Shown one piece after another: positions 1 to 8,704 of a stretch of DNA of 44,432 nucleotides. Each line of letters opens with the position of its first letter. Within the stretch, counting starts at the first letter, position 1. The notes beneath the pieces were generated by a model. It saw only the letters and a program-made list of their open reading frames with translations. It ran no database searches and was not told the DNA's origin. The translations under genes and the position numbers were made by a program. The stretch comes from RSA11 sp965652565 (GTDB lineage Bacteria; Actinomycetota; Thermoleophilia; Solirubrobacterales; 70-9). The stretch is taken from positions 1-44,432 of the forward strand of contig CBFGWL010000013.1 of the NCBI GenBank assembly GCA_965652565.1. The letters are read 5' to 3'.

Positions 1-1075
<1,075 letters not shown>

Positions 1076-1079
<4 letters not shown>

Positions 1080-2650
1080 GCGCCGCGCGGCCTGAGACCG
1101 CCCGGCCGCCCGCGACCGCGGAGGTGCCCACGCCGCAACAGCGGGAGGAGGTCGTGACGATCTTCGAGCGCTCCGTCGAGGGGCGCCGCGCGGCCGTCCT
1201 GCCCGAGACCGACGTCCCGGAGCGCCCTCTCGACGAGCTGATCCCGGCGAAGCACCTGCGGCGCGATCCCGCCGAGCTGCCCGAGGTCTCCGAGCCCGAG
1301 ATCGTCCGGCACTACAACCGGCTCTCACGGCGGAACTTCGACCTCGACACCAACGCCTATCCGCTGGGCTCGTGCACGATGAAGCACAACCCGCGCGTCA
1401 ACGAGCGGGTCGCGGCGCTTCCGGGGCACGCCCGGCTGCATCCCGCCCAGGACCCCAAGCGCGCGCAGGGCGCGCTCGAGCTGATGTGGAACCTGGAGCG
1501 GGCCCTGGCGGAGATCACGGGGATGCCGCGGGTCTCGCTGCAGCCCTCGGCGGGCTCGCACGGCGAGCTGGCGGGTCTGCTGCTGACGCGCGCCTATCAC
1601 GACGATCGCGGCGAGGAGCGCACGCGCGTGCTGACGCCCGACACCGCCCACGGCACGAACCCGGCGACGGTGACCATGGCGGGCTACGAGGCCGTGAAGG
1701 TCGCGACCGATCCCGACGGCGGCGTCGACGTCGACGATCTGCGCACCAAGGCCGACGAGAGCGTCGCCTGCCTCATGCTCACCAACCCCAACACGCTGGG
1801 GGTCTTCGACCGCAACATCCGCGAGATCGCCTCGATCGTGCACGAGGTGGGCGGCACCCTCTACTACGACGGGGCCAACCTGAACGCGATCATGGGCTGG
1901 TGCCGGCCGGGGGACATGGGCTTCGACATCGTCCACCTGAATCTGCACAAGTCGTTCTCGCAGCCGCACGGCGGCGGCGGCCCCGGAGCCGGGCCGATCG
2001 CGGTCTCCGAGCGCATCGCGCCGTATCTACCCGTGCCATGGATCGTGAGGACCGAGGGCTCGAACGGTTCCGAGCCGCGCTTCGACCTGGACTTCGAGGG
2101 GTCGGGCAAGTCGATCGGCCGGCTGCGCGGCTTCCAGGGCAACTTCGGGGTCTTCGTGCGCGCCTACGCGTACATCCGCTCACTCGGTCGCGACGGGCTG
2201 CGCGAGGCCTCCGAGACCGCGGTGCTCAACGCGAACTACCTGCTCGCCCGGTTGCGCGAGGGGCGCGCGGGCGAGCGCCTGCCGCTCGCGTTCGGGGAGC
2301 GCTGTATGCACGAGTTCGTCCTGAGCGGCGCCCCCGCCAAGCGCGAGCTGGGCGTGGCGACGCTGGACATCGCCAAGCGCCTGCTCGACTACGGCTTCCA
2401 CCCGCCGACGATCTACTTCCCGCTGCTGGTGGAGGAGGCGCTCATGTTCGAGCCCACCGAGACCGAGACGCGCGAGTCGCTGGACGCGCTGGCCGCAGCG
2501 ATCCAGGCCATCCTCGCCGAGGCCGAGGAGGATGCGGAGGTCTTGAAGGGCGCTCCGTACACGACGCCCGTCCGGCGCCTCGACGAGGCGACCGCCAGCC
2601 GTCGCCCGGTGCTGCGCCAGGCCGTGGGCGCCGGGAGTCAGCGGATCTAG
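1076..2650 (+). CDS. gcvPB: Glycine dehydrogenase (decarboxylating) subunit 2
   Basis: This is the second, PLP-binding half of the split P-protein (524 aa, normal length). The Schiff-base lysine is in LHKSFSQPHGGGGPG, at about residue 292. Upstream are the family motifs NTYPLGSCTMKHNPR-like (here NAYPLGSCTMKHNPR) and QPSAGSHGELAGLL. I chose the GTG at 1076 because it overlaps the gcvPA stop as GTGA; an upstream extension would run far into gcvPA. The split form is usual in actinobacteria, Gram-positives and archaea, unlike the fused E. coli protein. The stop meets the stop of the convergent gene at 2647 with a 4-base overlap, leaving no room for a terminator between them. Confidence 0.96.
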
Positions 2651-2982
2651 CTGGTGGCGAGCTGCTGGCGCTGGCGCCGGCGCAGGCGGCGCGGAGCGCT
2701 CGCGGGCGCGCCCTCGCCGGTGAGCTCGGTGGCGTGTGCCTCGAGCATCGCGACCAGGCGGGCGGTGGGGTAGAACGGGTCCGCGACGACTTGGCCGCTG
2801 GCTAGCGAGCGCGCGGCGCGGATCTCGCCGTCCACCTCAGCGACCATGAGCGGCTCCTCGGGGATCGGCTTGGAGTCACGCTGGGAGACGCGAATCAGCG
2901 CCTCGCGATCGCGGGGGGTCGCCGGGCGCAGCACGATGCTGTTCGGGCGGAAGCGTGTGAGATAGATATCGGTGTATGACAT
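2647..2982 (-). CDS. Small GNAT-like half-domain protein, divergent from a MocR regulator
   Basis: This is a 111-residue protein. Residues about 12-75 (IVLRPATPRDREALIRVSQ through MVAEVDGEIRAARSL and VVADPFYPT) resemble the N-terminal half of a GNAT acetyltransferase: beta 1, helix 1, then the central strands. The acetyl-CoA loop half (Q/RxxGxG/A) is missing. The tail is basic (RRLRRRQRQQ). Small proteins of this type occur in actinobacteria, but I do not know a proven function. The ATG at 2982 was chosen over the upstream codon at 3006 because ATGTCATAC matches the start of the divergent regulator gene and a good promoter lies 60 bases upstream. Its placement next to a MocR regulator suggests it may be that regulator's target. 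Confidence 0.7.
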   Translation of the reverse strand: MSYTDIYLTRFRPNSIVLRPATPRDREALIRVSQRDSKPIPEEPLMVAEVDGEIRAARSLASGQVVADPFYPTARLVAMLEAHATELTGEGAPASAPRRLRRRQRQQLATS

Positions 2983-3031
2983 TCGCGGCCTCACTTTGTA
3001 TGTCAATCAATGGGCAGAGAGCAAGAAGCGA

Positions 3032-3061
3032 TTGACAAAGCGATAGTAGGAGTCATACTAT
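3032..3061 (+). promoter_or_regulatory. Promoter of the MocR gene, probably leaderless
   Basis: The -35 box is TTGACA (3032-3037), the spacer 18 bases and the -10 box TACTAT (3056-3061). The start codon of the regulator at 3071 is only 9 bases past the -10 box, so transcription should begin at or within a few bases of the ATG. The segment is strikingly AT-rich for this genome. Confidence 0.8.
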
Positions 3062-3071
3062 TGCTAGTCAA
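3043..3071 (-). promoter_or_regulatory. Divergent promoter of the GNAT-like gene
   Basis: On the minus strand, TTGACT (3071-3066), a 17-base spacer and TACTAT (3048-3043) form a near-consensus sigma-70-type promoter. It points to the gene starting at 2982 and would give a leader of about 50 bases. It overlaps the regulator's own promoter almost completely, so one bound repressor could control both. Confidence 0.75.
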
Positions 3072-4615
3072 TGTCATACAGAACGGAATTGATTGACCTA
3101 CGGAGCCGCGCCGAGCGCACGGGTGTCGCCGCGCGCATCGTCGAGATCATCGCCGCGGCGATCGCGTCGGGCGAGCTCGGTCCCGACGCCAAGTTGCCGC
3201 CGACTCGCCAGGTCGCCGACCTCGCCGGGGTCAACCACCTGACCGCCGCACGGGCCTACCGCCAGCTCGCCGATCGCGGCCTCGTGGTCTCGCGCGTGGG
3301 CAGCGGCACGTTCGTGCGGCCGGCCGCCTCGTTCGGGTCCGCTGAGCCCGAGGCAAGGTTCGTGCCGAGCGCTCGCCGCGGCGAGACCGCTTGGCAGCGC
3401 TACGCGCTTCCCGACGACGGCGAGAACCTCACGGACGGGATCCTCCCCGAGATGCTCAGCCAGGCGACCAGGCGCGACGTGATCCCGCTGATGATCGGCC
3501 ACCCGTCCGCCGCGATCTTTCCCACGGAGGAGCTGAACGCGATCACGGCGGAGGTGGCCGCGGAAGAGGGCGCGCGGGTCTATCAATACGCGGTCGTCGA
3601 GGGGATTCCCGAGCTGCGCGAGCAGATCGCGGCCATCGAGGCGCCCGCGCAGGCGACCGGCGACGACGCCGGGAACATCGTCGTCACGACCGGCGCGCAG
3701 CAGGCGCTCACGGTCGCTGCGCGGGCGACGCTGCGGCCCGGCGACGTGGTCGCGTGCGAGTCGCCCACGTTCGTCGGGCTGATCGAAGCCCTCGGTGACG
3801 TCGGCGCCACGGGGGTGCCGGTGCCGGTCGATGAGGACGGGCTGGACGTCGAGGCGCTCGAGCAGTTGCTCGCGCGGCGTGAGATCAAGATGCTGGCGCT
3901 CCAGTCCCGCCTGCAGAACCCGATTGGGTCGGATCTCAGCCCCGAGCGCCGCGCGCGGCTGATCGAGCTCGCCCGCGAGCACGGCTTCTTCATCCTCGAC
4001 GACGGGGTGTACGCGGACCTGCGCTTCAGCGGCCCCGAGCTGCCACCCCTGCGCGTCGAGGCGCCCGAGCACGTGATCTACGTGTCTTCGCTCTCCAAGA
4101 CCACCAGCCCCGGTCTGCGCTGCGGCTGGGTGGCCGCCTCGGGGCCGGTGCTCGATCGCATCGCCCGCGAGAAGGCGAAGGCCGACATGCACGGTCCGGT
4201 GCTGCCGCAGCTCGTTGCCGCGCGCTTCCTCGCTGACGGCCGTCTGCCGGGGCAGATCGAACGGGCGCGCGCGTTCTACCGGGCGGGCGCCGAGGCCCTG
4301 CTCACCGAGCTGAGGGACGCGCTCACGGGTACCGGGGCGCTGATGAGCGAGCCGCGCGGCGGCGGCCACGTCTGGCTCGATCTTGGCCCGGGGGTGCGCG
4401 AGCGCGAGCTCTACGCGGCCGCGCTGCAGCGGGGCGTGAGCTTCCTGCCGGGGAGCGCCGCCACCGTCGGCCGTTCGCGCAACACGACGCTGCGAGTCTC
4501 GTTCAGCTTCCTCGAGCCGGACGTGCTGCGCGACGGTGCGCGGCGCCTTGGCGAGGCGATCCACGCGGTCGGCGAGCCCTCGCCGCTCACGCGCGCGGCC
4601 GTGCCCGTGACCTGA
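3071..4615 (+). CDS. MocR-type transcription regulator (GntR DNA-binding domain fused to aminotransferase fold)
   Basis: This 514-residue protein has a winged-helix GntR domain at residues about 10-85 (GELGPDAKLPPTRQVADLAGVNHLTAARAYRQL) and a fold-type I aminotransferase domain at about 120-500. The probable PLP lysine is K343 in SSLSKTTSPGLRCGW, and the upstream QNPIG loop (normally QNPTG) is present. MocR proteins use PLP or an amino-acid adduct as effector and usually control a gene next to them. Well-studied members regulate PLP synthesis (PdxR), GABA use (GabR) or taurine use. No pdx or gab gene is adjacent here; the divergent partner is the small GNAT-like gene. The specific effector cannot be read from sequence. 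Confidence 0.9.
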   Translation: MSYRTELIDLRSRAERTGVAARIVEIIAAAIASGELGPDAKLPPTRQVADLAGVNHLTAARAYRQLADRGLVVSRVGSGTFVRPAASFGSAEPEARFVPSARRGETAWQRYALPDDGENLTDGILPEMLSQATRRDVIPLMIGHPSAAIFPTEELNAITAEVAAEEGARVYQYAVVEGIPELREQIAAIEAPAQATGDDAGNIVVTTGAQQALTVAARATLRPGDVVACESPTFVGLIEALGDVGATGVPVPVDEDGLDVEALEQLLARREIKMLALQSRLQNPIGSDLSPERRARLIELAREHGFFILDDGVYADLRFSGPELPPLRVEAPEHVIYVSSLSKTTSPGLRCGWVAASGPVLDRIAREKAKADMHGPVLPQLVAARFLADGRLPGQIERARAFYRAGAEALLTELRDALTGTGALMSEPRGGGHVWLDLGPGVRERELYAAALQRGVSFLPGSAATVGRSRNTTLRVSFSFLEPDVLRDGARRLGEAIHAVGEPSPLTRAAVPVT

Positions 4616-4624
4616 GGCTGAAAG

Positions 4625-5794
4625 TCAATTGCGGCCGCGCACCATTGCCAGCGCCTGCGTGAAGCGCAGCGGGGCGCCCATCCGCAGGACGGCGCGGTCG
4701 TAGATCCGCGCCGCGAGCCAGAGCAGGAGCGCGGACGCAGCGACCATCAACGCGATCGAGAGCGCGAGCTCGCCGGCCGGCAGGGCGTCCTGCGCCGCGC
4801 GGGCGGGGACGACCATCGGCGCGAGCGGCGGGATGAGCGAGGCGATCACCGCGAGGCCGGAGTCGGGCGATTCGGTCGCCGAGATCCCGATCAGATAGGC
4901 GCCGACCAGCGTGATCATCAGCGGTGCGGTGGTGCTGTTCGAGTCCTCCTGGCGGGAGACCATCGCGCCGGCGACAGCGAACCCGCAGGCGTAGAGCAGG
5001 TAGCCGAGCAGGAAGTAGACGAGCACGAGGGCGGCGGTGGTAGCCGTGCTCTCCGGAAGCTCGACGCTGCCAAGGGCAGCGGCGGCTATCAGCCCGGCGC
5101 CTACGATCAAGAGCAGCTGGCCGAGTCCGAGCAGGCCGATGCCGAGCACCTTCCCGGCGAGCAGATGCACAGGCCGGATCGCCGCGAGGATCACCTCGAC
5201 GACCCGCGTCGCCTTCTCCTCGACGACGCCGCCGGAGACCATGTAGCCGAGCCCGAGGATCGCGATGTACAGCAGCAGGCTCGAGAGGAACGCGATCCCG
5301 CCGCCGCTTGCCTCACCGAGCTCCTCGACCGCGAGCGGCTCGGGGTTGAGCGCGCGCTGCGCGGCCTCGCCGTCCACGCCGGCCTCCCGCAGGACGCGCT
5401 CGCCCGCGCGCTGGCGGTTGGCCTCCTGAAGCAGGGCGAGCAGCTCGGCAGGCGGCTCGCCGCGGCTCAGCACGCGCCCGTCGGCGAGGGCCGCATCCAC
5501 CTCGTCGTCCTCGACGGCGGCGCGCGCCGCCGCCTCGTCGCCGAGGTCGCTGATCTCGAGCTCGATGTCGAGCGCCGCCTGCGCCTCCTGCGCCAGCTCG
5601 AGGGTGGCCGCGGACTCCGCGCCGACGGCGCCGACGGTGTAGCGCTCCTCGCCGGCGCTGTTGAGCGCGGCGATCACGACGATCACGACGACGGCAAGCA
5701 CCGAGAGCACGGTGCTGATCAGAAATGCGCGCGAGCGCAGGCGTTCGCGGACCTCGCGGCGCGCCGTCAGGTAGACGAGGTGACGCGGGTTCAC
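4625..5794 (-). CDS. ABC-2 family transporter permease (NatB/YhaP-like)
   Basis: This is a 389-residue membrane protein. One N-terminal membrane helix (about 25-45, LISTVLSVLAVVVIVVIAALN) is followed by a large outside loop of about 120 residues rich in Glu, Ala and Asp. A C-terminal block of about five helices (170-370) follows, including ILGLGYMVSGGVVEEKATRVVEVILAAIRP, the ABC-2 signature region with its coupling helix. It should form the membrane part of an exporter with the ATPase encoded just upstream, which it overlaps by 4 bases. Relatives include the sodium exporter subunit NatB, but the substrate here is unknown. Confidence 0.88.
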   Translation of the reverse strand: MNPRHLVYLTARREVRERLRSRAFLISTVLSVLAVVVIVVIAALNSAGEERYTVGAVGAESAATLELAQEAQAALDIELEISDLGDEAAARAAVEDDEVDAALADGRVLSRGEPPAELLALLQEANRQRAGERVLREAGVDGEAAQRALNPEPLAVEELGEASGGGIAFLSSLLLYIAILGLGYMVSGGVVEEKATRVVEVILAAIRPVHLLAGKVLGIGLLGLGQLLLIVGAGLIAAAALGSVELPESTATTAALVLVYFLLGYLLYACGFAVAGAMVSRQEDSNSTTAPLMITLVGAYLIGISATESPDSGLAVIASLIPPLAPMVVPARAAQDALPAGELALSIALMVAASALLLWLAARIYDRAVLRMGAPLRFTQALAMVRGRN

Positions 5795-6669
5795 GCTTCC
5801 ACCGCCTCGCGGAAGAGATCGGCGAGGGCGGGCACCTCGGGGCCGAAGCGCACGACCTCGCCGGCGCTGCGGCCCGCGTCGAGCAGTGCCTGCGGGCTCG
5901 TCCCGTCGGTGAGCTCGTAAACGCCGTCTCCGACCGCTACGACCCCCGGCAGCTCAGGCGCGAAGCCGTTGGCACCCGCGACCTCGAGGCGCCAGCGCCG
6001 CCCGGCGCGCTCGCGCTTGAGCTCCTCGACGCCGCCCGAGGTGACCAGGCGCCCGTTGCGGATGATCGCGACGGCGTCGCAGAGCCTGTCGACGAGCTCG
6101 AGCTGATGCGAGGAGAAGACAACGGGCACGCCGCGCTCGCGCGCCTCGGAGATCAGGACCTCGCTGAGCACGTCGACGCCGATCGGGTCGAGGCCCGAGA
6201 ACGGCTCGTCCAGGATGAGCAGCTCCGGCTCGTGCACGAGCGCCGCGCCGAGCTGCGCGCGCTGCTGGTTGCCGAGCGAGAGTTCATCCACGGCGTCGGT
6301 GGCGCGCTGGGCGAGCCCGAGGCGCTCGATCCAGGCGTGGGCGTTGCGCTCGGCCCGCTGCGCGTCGAGCCCATGGAGCTCCGCGAAGTAGGTGAGCTGG
6401 TCGGCCACGCGCATCTTGGGATAGAGGCCGCGCTCCTCCGGCATGTAGCCGATCCGGCGCCGGCGGTTTGGGTCGATCCGCTCGCCGTTCCAGCGCACGG
6501 TCCCCGAATCCGGCTCCAGCACGCCGATGACGATCCGCATCGCGGTCGTCTTGCCGGCCCCGTTGGGGCCGACGAAGCCGAAGATCTGACCGGGCTCGAC
6601 CTGAAAGCTCAGGCCGTCGAGAGCGACGGTGTCCCCGTAGCGCTTGGTGAGGCCGTCGAGTTCAAGCAT
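5791..6669 (-). CDS. ABC transporter ATP-binding protein
   Basis: This 292-residue ATPase has Walker A GPNGAGKTT (lysine 40), signature LSLGNQQRAQLGAAL, Walker B LLILDEPFSGLDP and the H-loop SSHQLELVDRLCD, followed by a roughly 80-residue C-terminal domain of the DUF4162 type common in ABC-2 drug or ion exporters. It is transcribed first and overlaps the permease gene by 4 bases, so the two form one exporter. A TATGAA hexamer (6683-6678) 8 bases before the ATG suggests a leaderless promoter. The substrate cannot be told from the sequence. Confidence 0.93.
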   Translation of the reverse strand: MLELDGLTKRYGDTVALDGLSFQVEPGQIFGFVGPNGAGKTTAMRIVIGVLEPDSGTVRWNGERIDPNRRRRIGYMPEERGLYPKMRVADQLTYFAELHGLDAQRAERNAHAWIERLGLAQRATDAVDELSLGNQQRAQLGAALVHEPELLILDEPFSGLDPIGVDVLSEVLISEARERGVPVVFSSHQLELVDRLCDAVAIIRNGRLVTSGGVEELKRERAGRRWRLEVAGANGFAPELPGVVAVGDGVYELTDGTSPQALLDAGRSAGEVVRFGPEVPALADLFREAVEA

Positions 6670-6754
6670 GTCGCGGGTTCATAGCGGACATCCACCGACT
6701 CGCGTACCCACGTCGGGCCCGCCGGATTCTTCTGGGGCGCGGGTGTGACCGGGG

Positions 6755-7645
6755 TCACGCGCGCGCCGTGGCGGGCAGCTGTTGTTCGAGCTCGAGCACC
6801 GGCTTGAACAGATCGCCGTGCTCCTCGATGCGGGCGAGCACGTCCGCGGCCTCGAAGCGCAGCTCGAGCTCGCCCTTGGCGCACGCCTCGACCTCGTCCC
6901 AGAGCAGCGGGGTTGAGATCGTGGGCCGCTCGCGGGCGCGCAGCGAGTAGACGGCGACGGTGGTCTTCGAGCGCGTGTTCTGGCTCCAGTCCACGAGCAC
7001 CTTGCCGACGCGCAGCTTCTTGGTCATCCGCGAGACGACGAGGTCCGGCTCGGCCTTCTCGAGCGCCTGCGCCACGGCGTGCGCGAACGGCTTGGTCTGC
7101 TCATAGGTGACGTCCGTGTTGAGCGGTACGTAGACCTGGACGCCCTTCGAGCCCGAGTTCTTGGGAAACGACTCCAGGCCGATCGAGTCGAACAGCTCGC
7201 GTACGCGGAGGGCTACCACGCAGCACTCGCGCGTGCTCGCCGGCGCGCCGGGGTCGAGGTCGAAGACCAGTGCCGTCGGGCGCTCCATGTCGTCCACGAG
7301 CGACAGCGAGGGGTGCAGCTCCAAGGCGGCCAGCTGCGCGAGCCAGATCAGCGTCGGCTTGTCGTCGCAGATCACGAAGTCGATGACGCCGGCGCGGTCC
7401 ATGCCGACCGGCTCCGAGCGCACCCAGTCGGGGGCCCCGCGGGACTTGCGCTTCTCGTAGAAGCGCTGGCCGTCGACGCCGTTCGGAAAGCGCACGACGG
7501 TGAGCGGGCGCCCGGCGAGGTGGGGGAGGATCGTGTCCGCGACCTGGGCGTAGTACGAGATCGCCTCGCCCTTGGTGGTCCCCGACTCCGGCCAGAGGAC
7601 CTTGTCGAGGTTCGAGAGGGAGAGGGTGCGCCCCTCTACTTCGAC
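6755..7645 (-). CDS. LigD-type NHEJ polymerase/primase domain protein, start codon unclear
   Basis: This is a stand-alone LigD polymerase (PolDom, archaeo-eukaryotic primase fold) that fills gaps and adds nucleotides at broken ends during non-homologous end joining. The metal-binding pair is in VFDLDPG, the phosphate-binding region in SGSKGVQVYVPL, and a third acidic residue in VLVDWSQN. Family sequence begins at VEVEGRTLSLSNLDKVLWPE (codon at 7645), overlapping the Ku stop. However, between the in-frame stop at 7678-7676 and 7495 there is no ATG, GTG or TTG. The first ordinary start, GTG 7495, would remove about 50 conserved residues. The coordinates given follow homology. A rare start codon, a frameshift from Ku or a sequence error are all possible. 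Confidence 0.85.
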   Translation of the reverse strand, partial: VEVEGRTLSLSNLDKVLWPESGTTKGEAISYYAQVADTILPHLAGRPLTVVRFPNGVDGQRFYEKRKSRGAPDWVRSEPVGMDRAGVIDFVICDDKPTLIWLAQLAALELHPSLSLVDDMERPTALVFDLDPGAPASTRECCVVALRVRELFDSIGLESFPKNSGSKGVQVYVPLNTDVTYEQTKPFAHAVAQALEKAEPDLVVSRMTKKLRVGKVLVDWSQNTRSKTTVAVYSLRARERPTISTPLLWDEVEACAKGELELRFEAADVLARIEEHGDLFKPVLELEQQLPATARA

Positions 7646-8574
7646 TTCGCGCCGCTCTTCGCCCGCGATTTCTTGCTACCCGAGCTCTTGCTCCCGTTGG
7701 AGGAAGAGGTCGACTTCTTCTTGCGGCCGCTCGCCTTCGAGCCGCTCTTCTTCTTGCCCGACGACCTCTCGCTGCCCGCGCCGAGCGGCTCCGACTGAAC
7801 GGCGGCGAGGCTCTCCTCGAGCGCGGCCATGAGGTCCGGCGCGCGCGTGGGTTTCGGCGACTCGGCCTCGGGGGCGGTCACGGTCTCGCCCTTGGCCTTG
7901 CGCTCGATCAGGGCGAGCAGCTCCTCGCGGTACTCGTCGCGATAACTGGTGGGGTCGAACTTCGAGCTCAGCGAGCCGATCAGCTGGCGGGCCATCTCGA
8001 CCTCCTGCTTGCGCGGCTTCTCCGCGCCCTCGGTGACCTGCTCGACGATCTCGTCGGGCGAGACGACCTCGTCCGCGAAGCGCATCGTGGCCATGAGCAG
8101 GACGCCGCCGGAGGCGCGGATCGCCGCGAGGTTCTCCTTGTTGCGCAGGACGAAGCGCGCGATCGCCACCTTGCCCTCGTCCTCCATCGCCTTGACGAGT
8201 AGCGCGTAGGCCTTCTCGGCGCCCTTGTCGGGACCGAGGTAGTAGGGGTGGTCGAAGTAGATCGGGTCGATCTCCTCGAGATCGACGAAGTCCAGGATCT
8301 CGATCGCGCGCGTCTTCTTCGGGTCGATCTCCTCGAGCTCTTCCTTCGTGATCACGATGTACTGCTCGGGCGCGATCTCATAGCCCTTGACGATCTGGTC
8401 GTAGGAGACCTCCTCGCCGTCGGCCTCCGCAACGCGCTTGTGGCGGATGCGCGAACCGTCGGAGCGGCGGAGCTCGCGGAAGGAGACGTTGCGCCGGGAG
8501 ACGGCGCTGTAGAGCTTCACGGGGACGTTGAGAAGCCCGAATGAGATTGAGCCTGTCCAGATCGCGCGGGGCAT
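7636..8574 (-). CDS. ku: Ku protein, NHEJ DNA end-binding
   Basis: Bacterial Ku homodimer subunit that threads onto DNA double-strand ends and recruits the ligase and polymerase. The 312-residue protein starts MPRAIWTGSISFGLLNVPVKLYSA, the classic Ku beginning, and keeps the core through VVSPDEIVEQV. The last 55 or so residues are a low-complexity Lys/Ser tail (KKKSGSKASGRKKKSTSSS), as in other actinobacterial Ku proteins where the basic tail binds DNA. An AGAGAG tract 4-9 bases before the ATG may act as a weak ribosome binding site. Its stop lies inside the first codons of the polymerase reading frame. The transcription order is ligase, Ku, polymerase. Confidence 0.96.
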   Translation of the reverse strand: MPRAIWTGSISFGLLNVPVKLYSAVSRRNVSFRELRRSDGSRIRHKRVAEADGEEVSYDQIVKGYEIAPEQYIVITKEELEEIDPKKTRAIEILDFVDLEEIDPIYFDHPYYLGPDKGAEKAYALLVKAMEDEGKVAIARFVLRNKENLAAIRASGGVLLMATMRFADEVVSPDEIVEQVTEGAEKPRKQEVEMARQLIGSLSSKFDPTSYRDEYREELLALIERKAKGETVTAPEAESPKPTRAPDLMAALEESLAAVQSEPLGAGSERSSGKKKSGSKASGRKKKSTSSSNGSKSSGSKKSRAKSGAKSK

Positions 8575-8596
8575 TTGCTCTCTTTCGACCGGGGAC

Positions 8597-8617
8597 GCAG
8601 CGAAAACTCATCGCTGC
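8597..8617 (-). other. Hairpin in the ligase-Ku intergenic region
   Basis: A 7-base perfect stem (GCAGCGA / TCGCTGC) with a 7-base loop lies between the ligase stop and the Ku start on the transcribed strand. No T-run follows, so termination is uncertain; it may only be a structured Ku 5' leader. Confidence 0.35.
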
Positions 8618-8704
8618 CTGCGCTCACTGATACCCCACGGTAGCGCCGCATCCCTTCCGGCGCACGTGCCCGGCACGCGATCTTGCGGGCCGCTGCCGCC
8701 TCTC

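Larger units (their letters stand above)
3032..3071. promoter_or_regulatory. Large imperfect palindrome, probable MocR operator
   Basis: The left arm (3032-3048) and right arm (3056-3071) are inverted copies: TTGACaAAGCgATAGTA against TTGACtAGCaATAGTA, with one indel and two substitutions, around a 7-base centre. Both promoters lie inside it. In addition, GTCATAC occurs directly repeated at 3052-3058 and 3073-3079, 21 bases (two helical turns) apart, and inverted at 2974-2980. Direct repeats of this spacing are known for MocR/PdxR-type regulators. Confidence 0.65.

Noticed and set aside
3098..4564. 488-codon open frame antisense to the MocR gene
   Set aside because: Typical high-GC shadow frame; the plus-strand frame has clear GntR and aminotransferase motifs.
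6745..6758. GTGACC/GGTCAC hairpin at the polymerase stop codon
   Set aside because: Only a 6-base stem with a 2-base loop and overlapping the stop codon; too weak to call a terminator.
7636..7690. Classic -1 frameshift heptamer linking Ku and the polymerase
   Set aside because: AGC AAG AAA TCG does not fit X XXY YYZ; frameshifting remains only one of several explanations.
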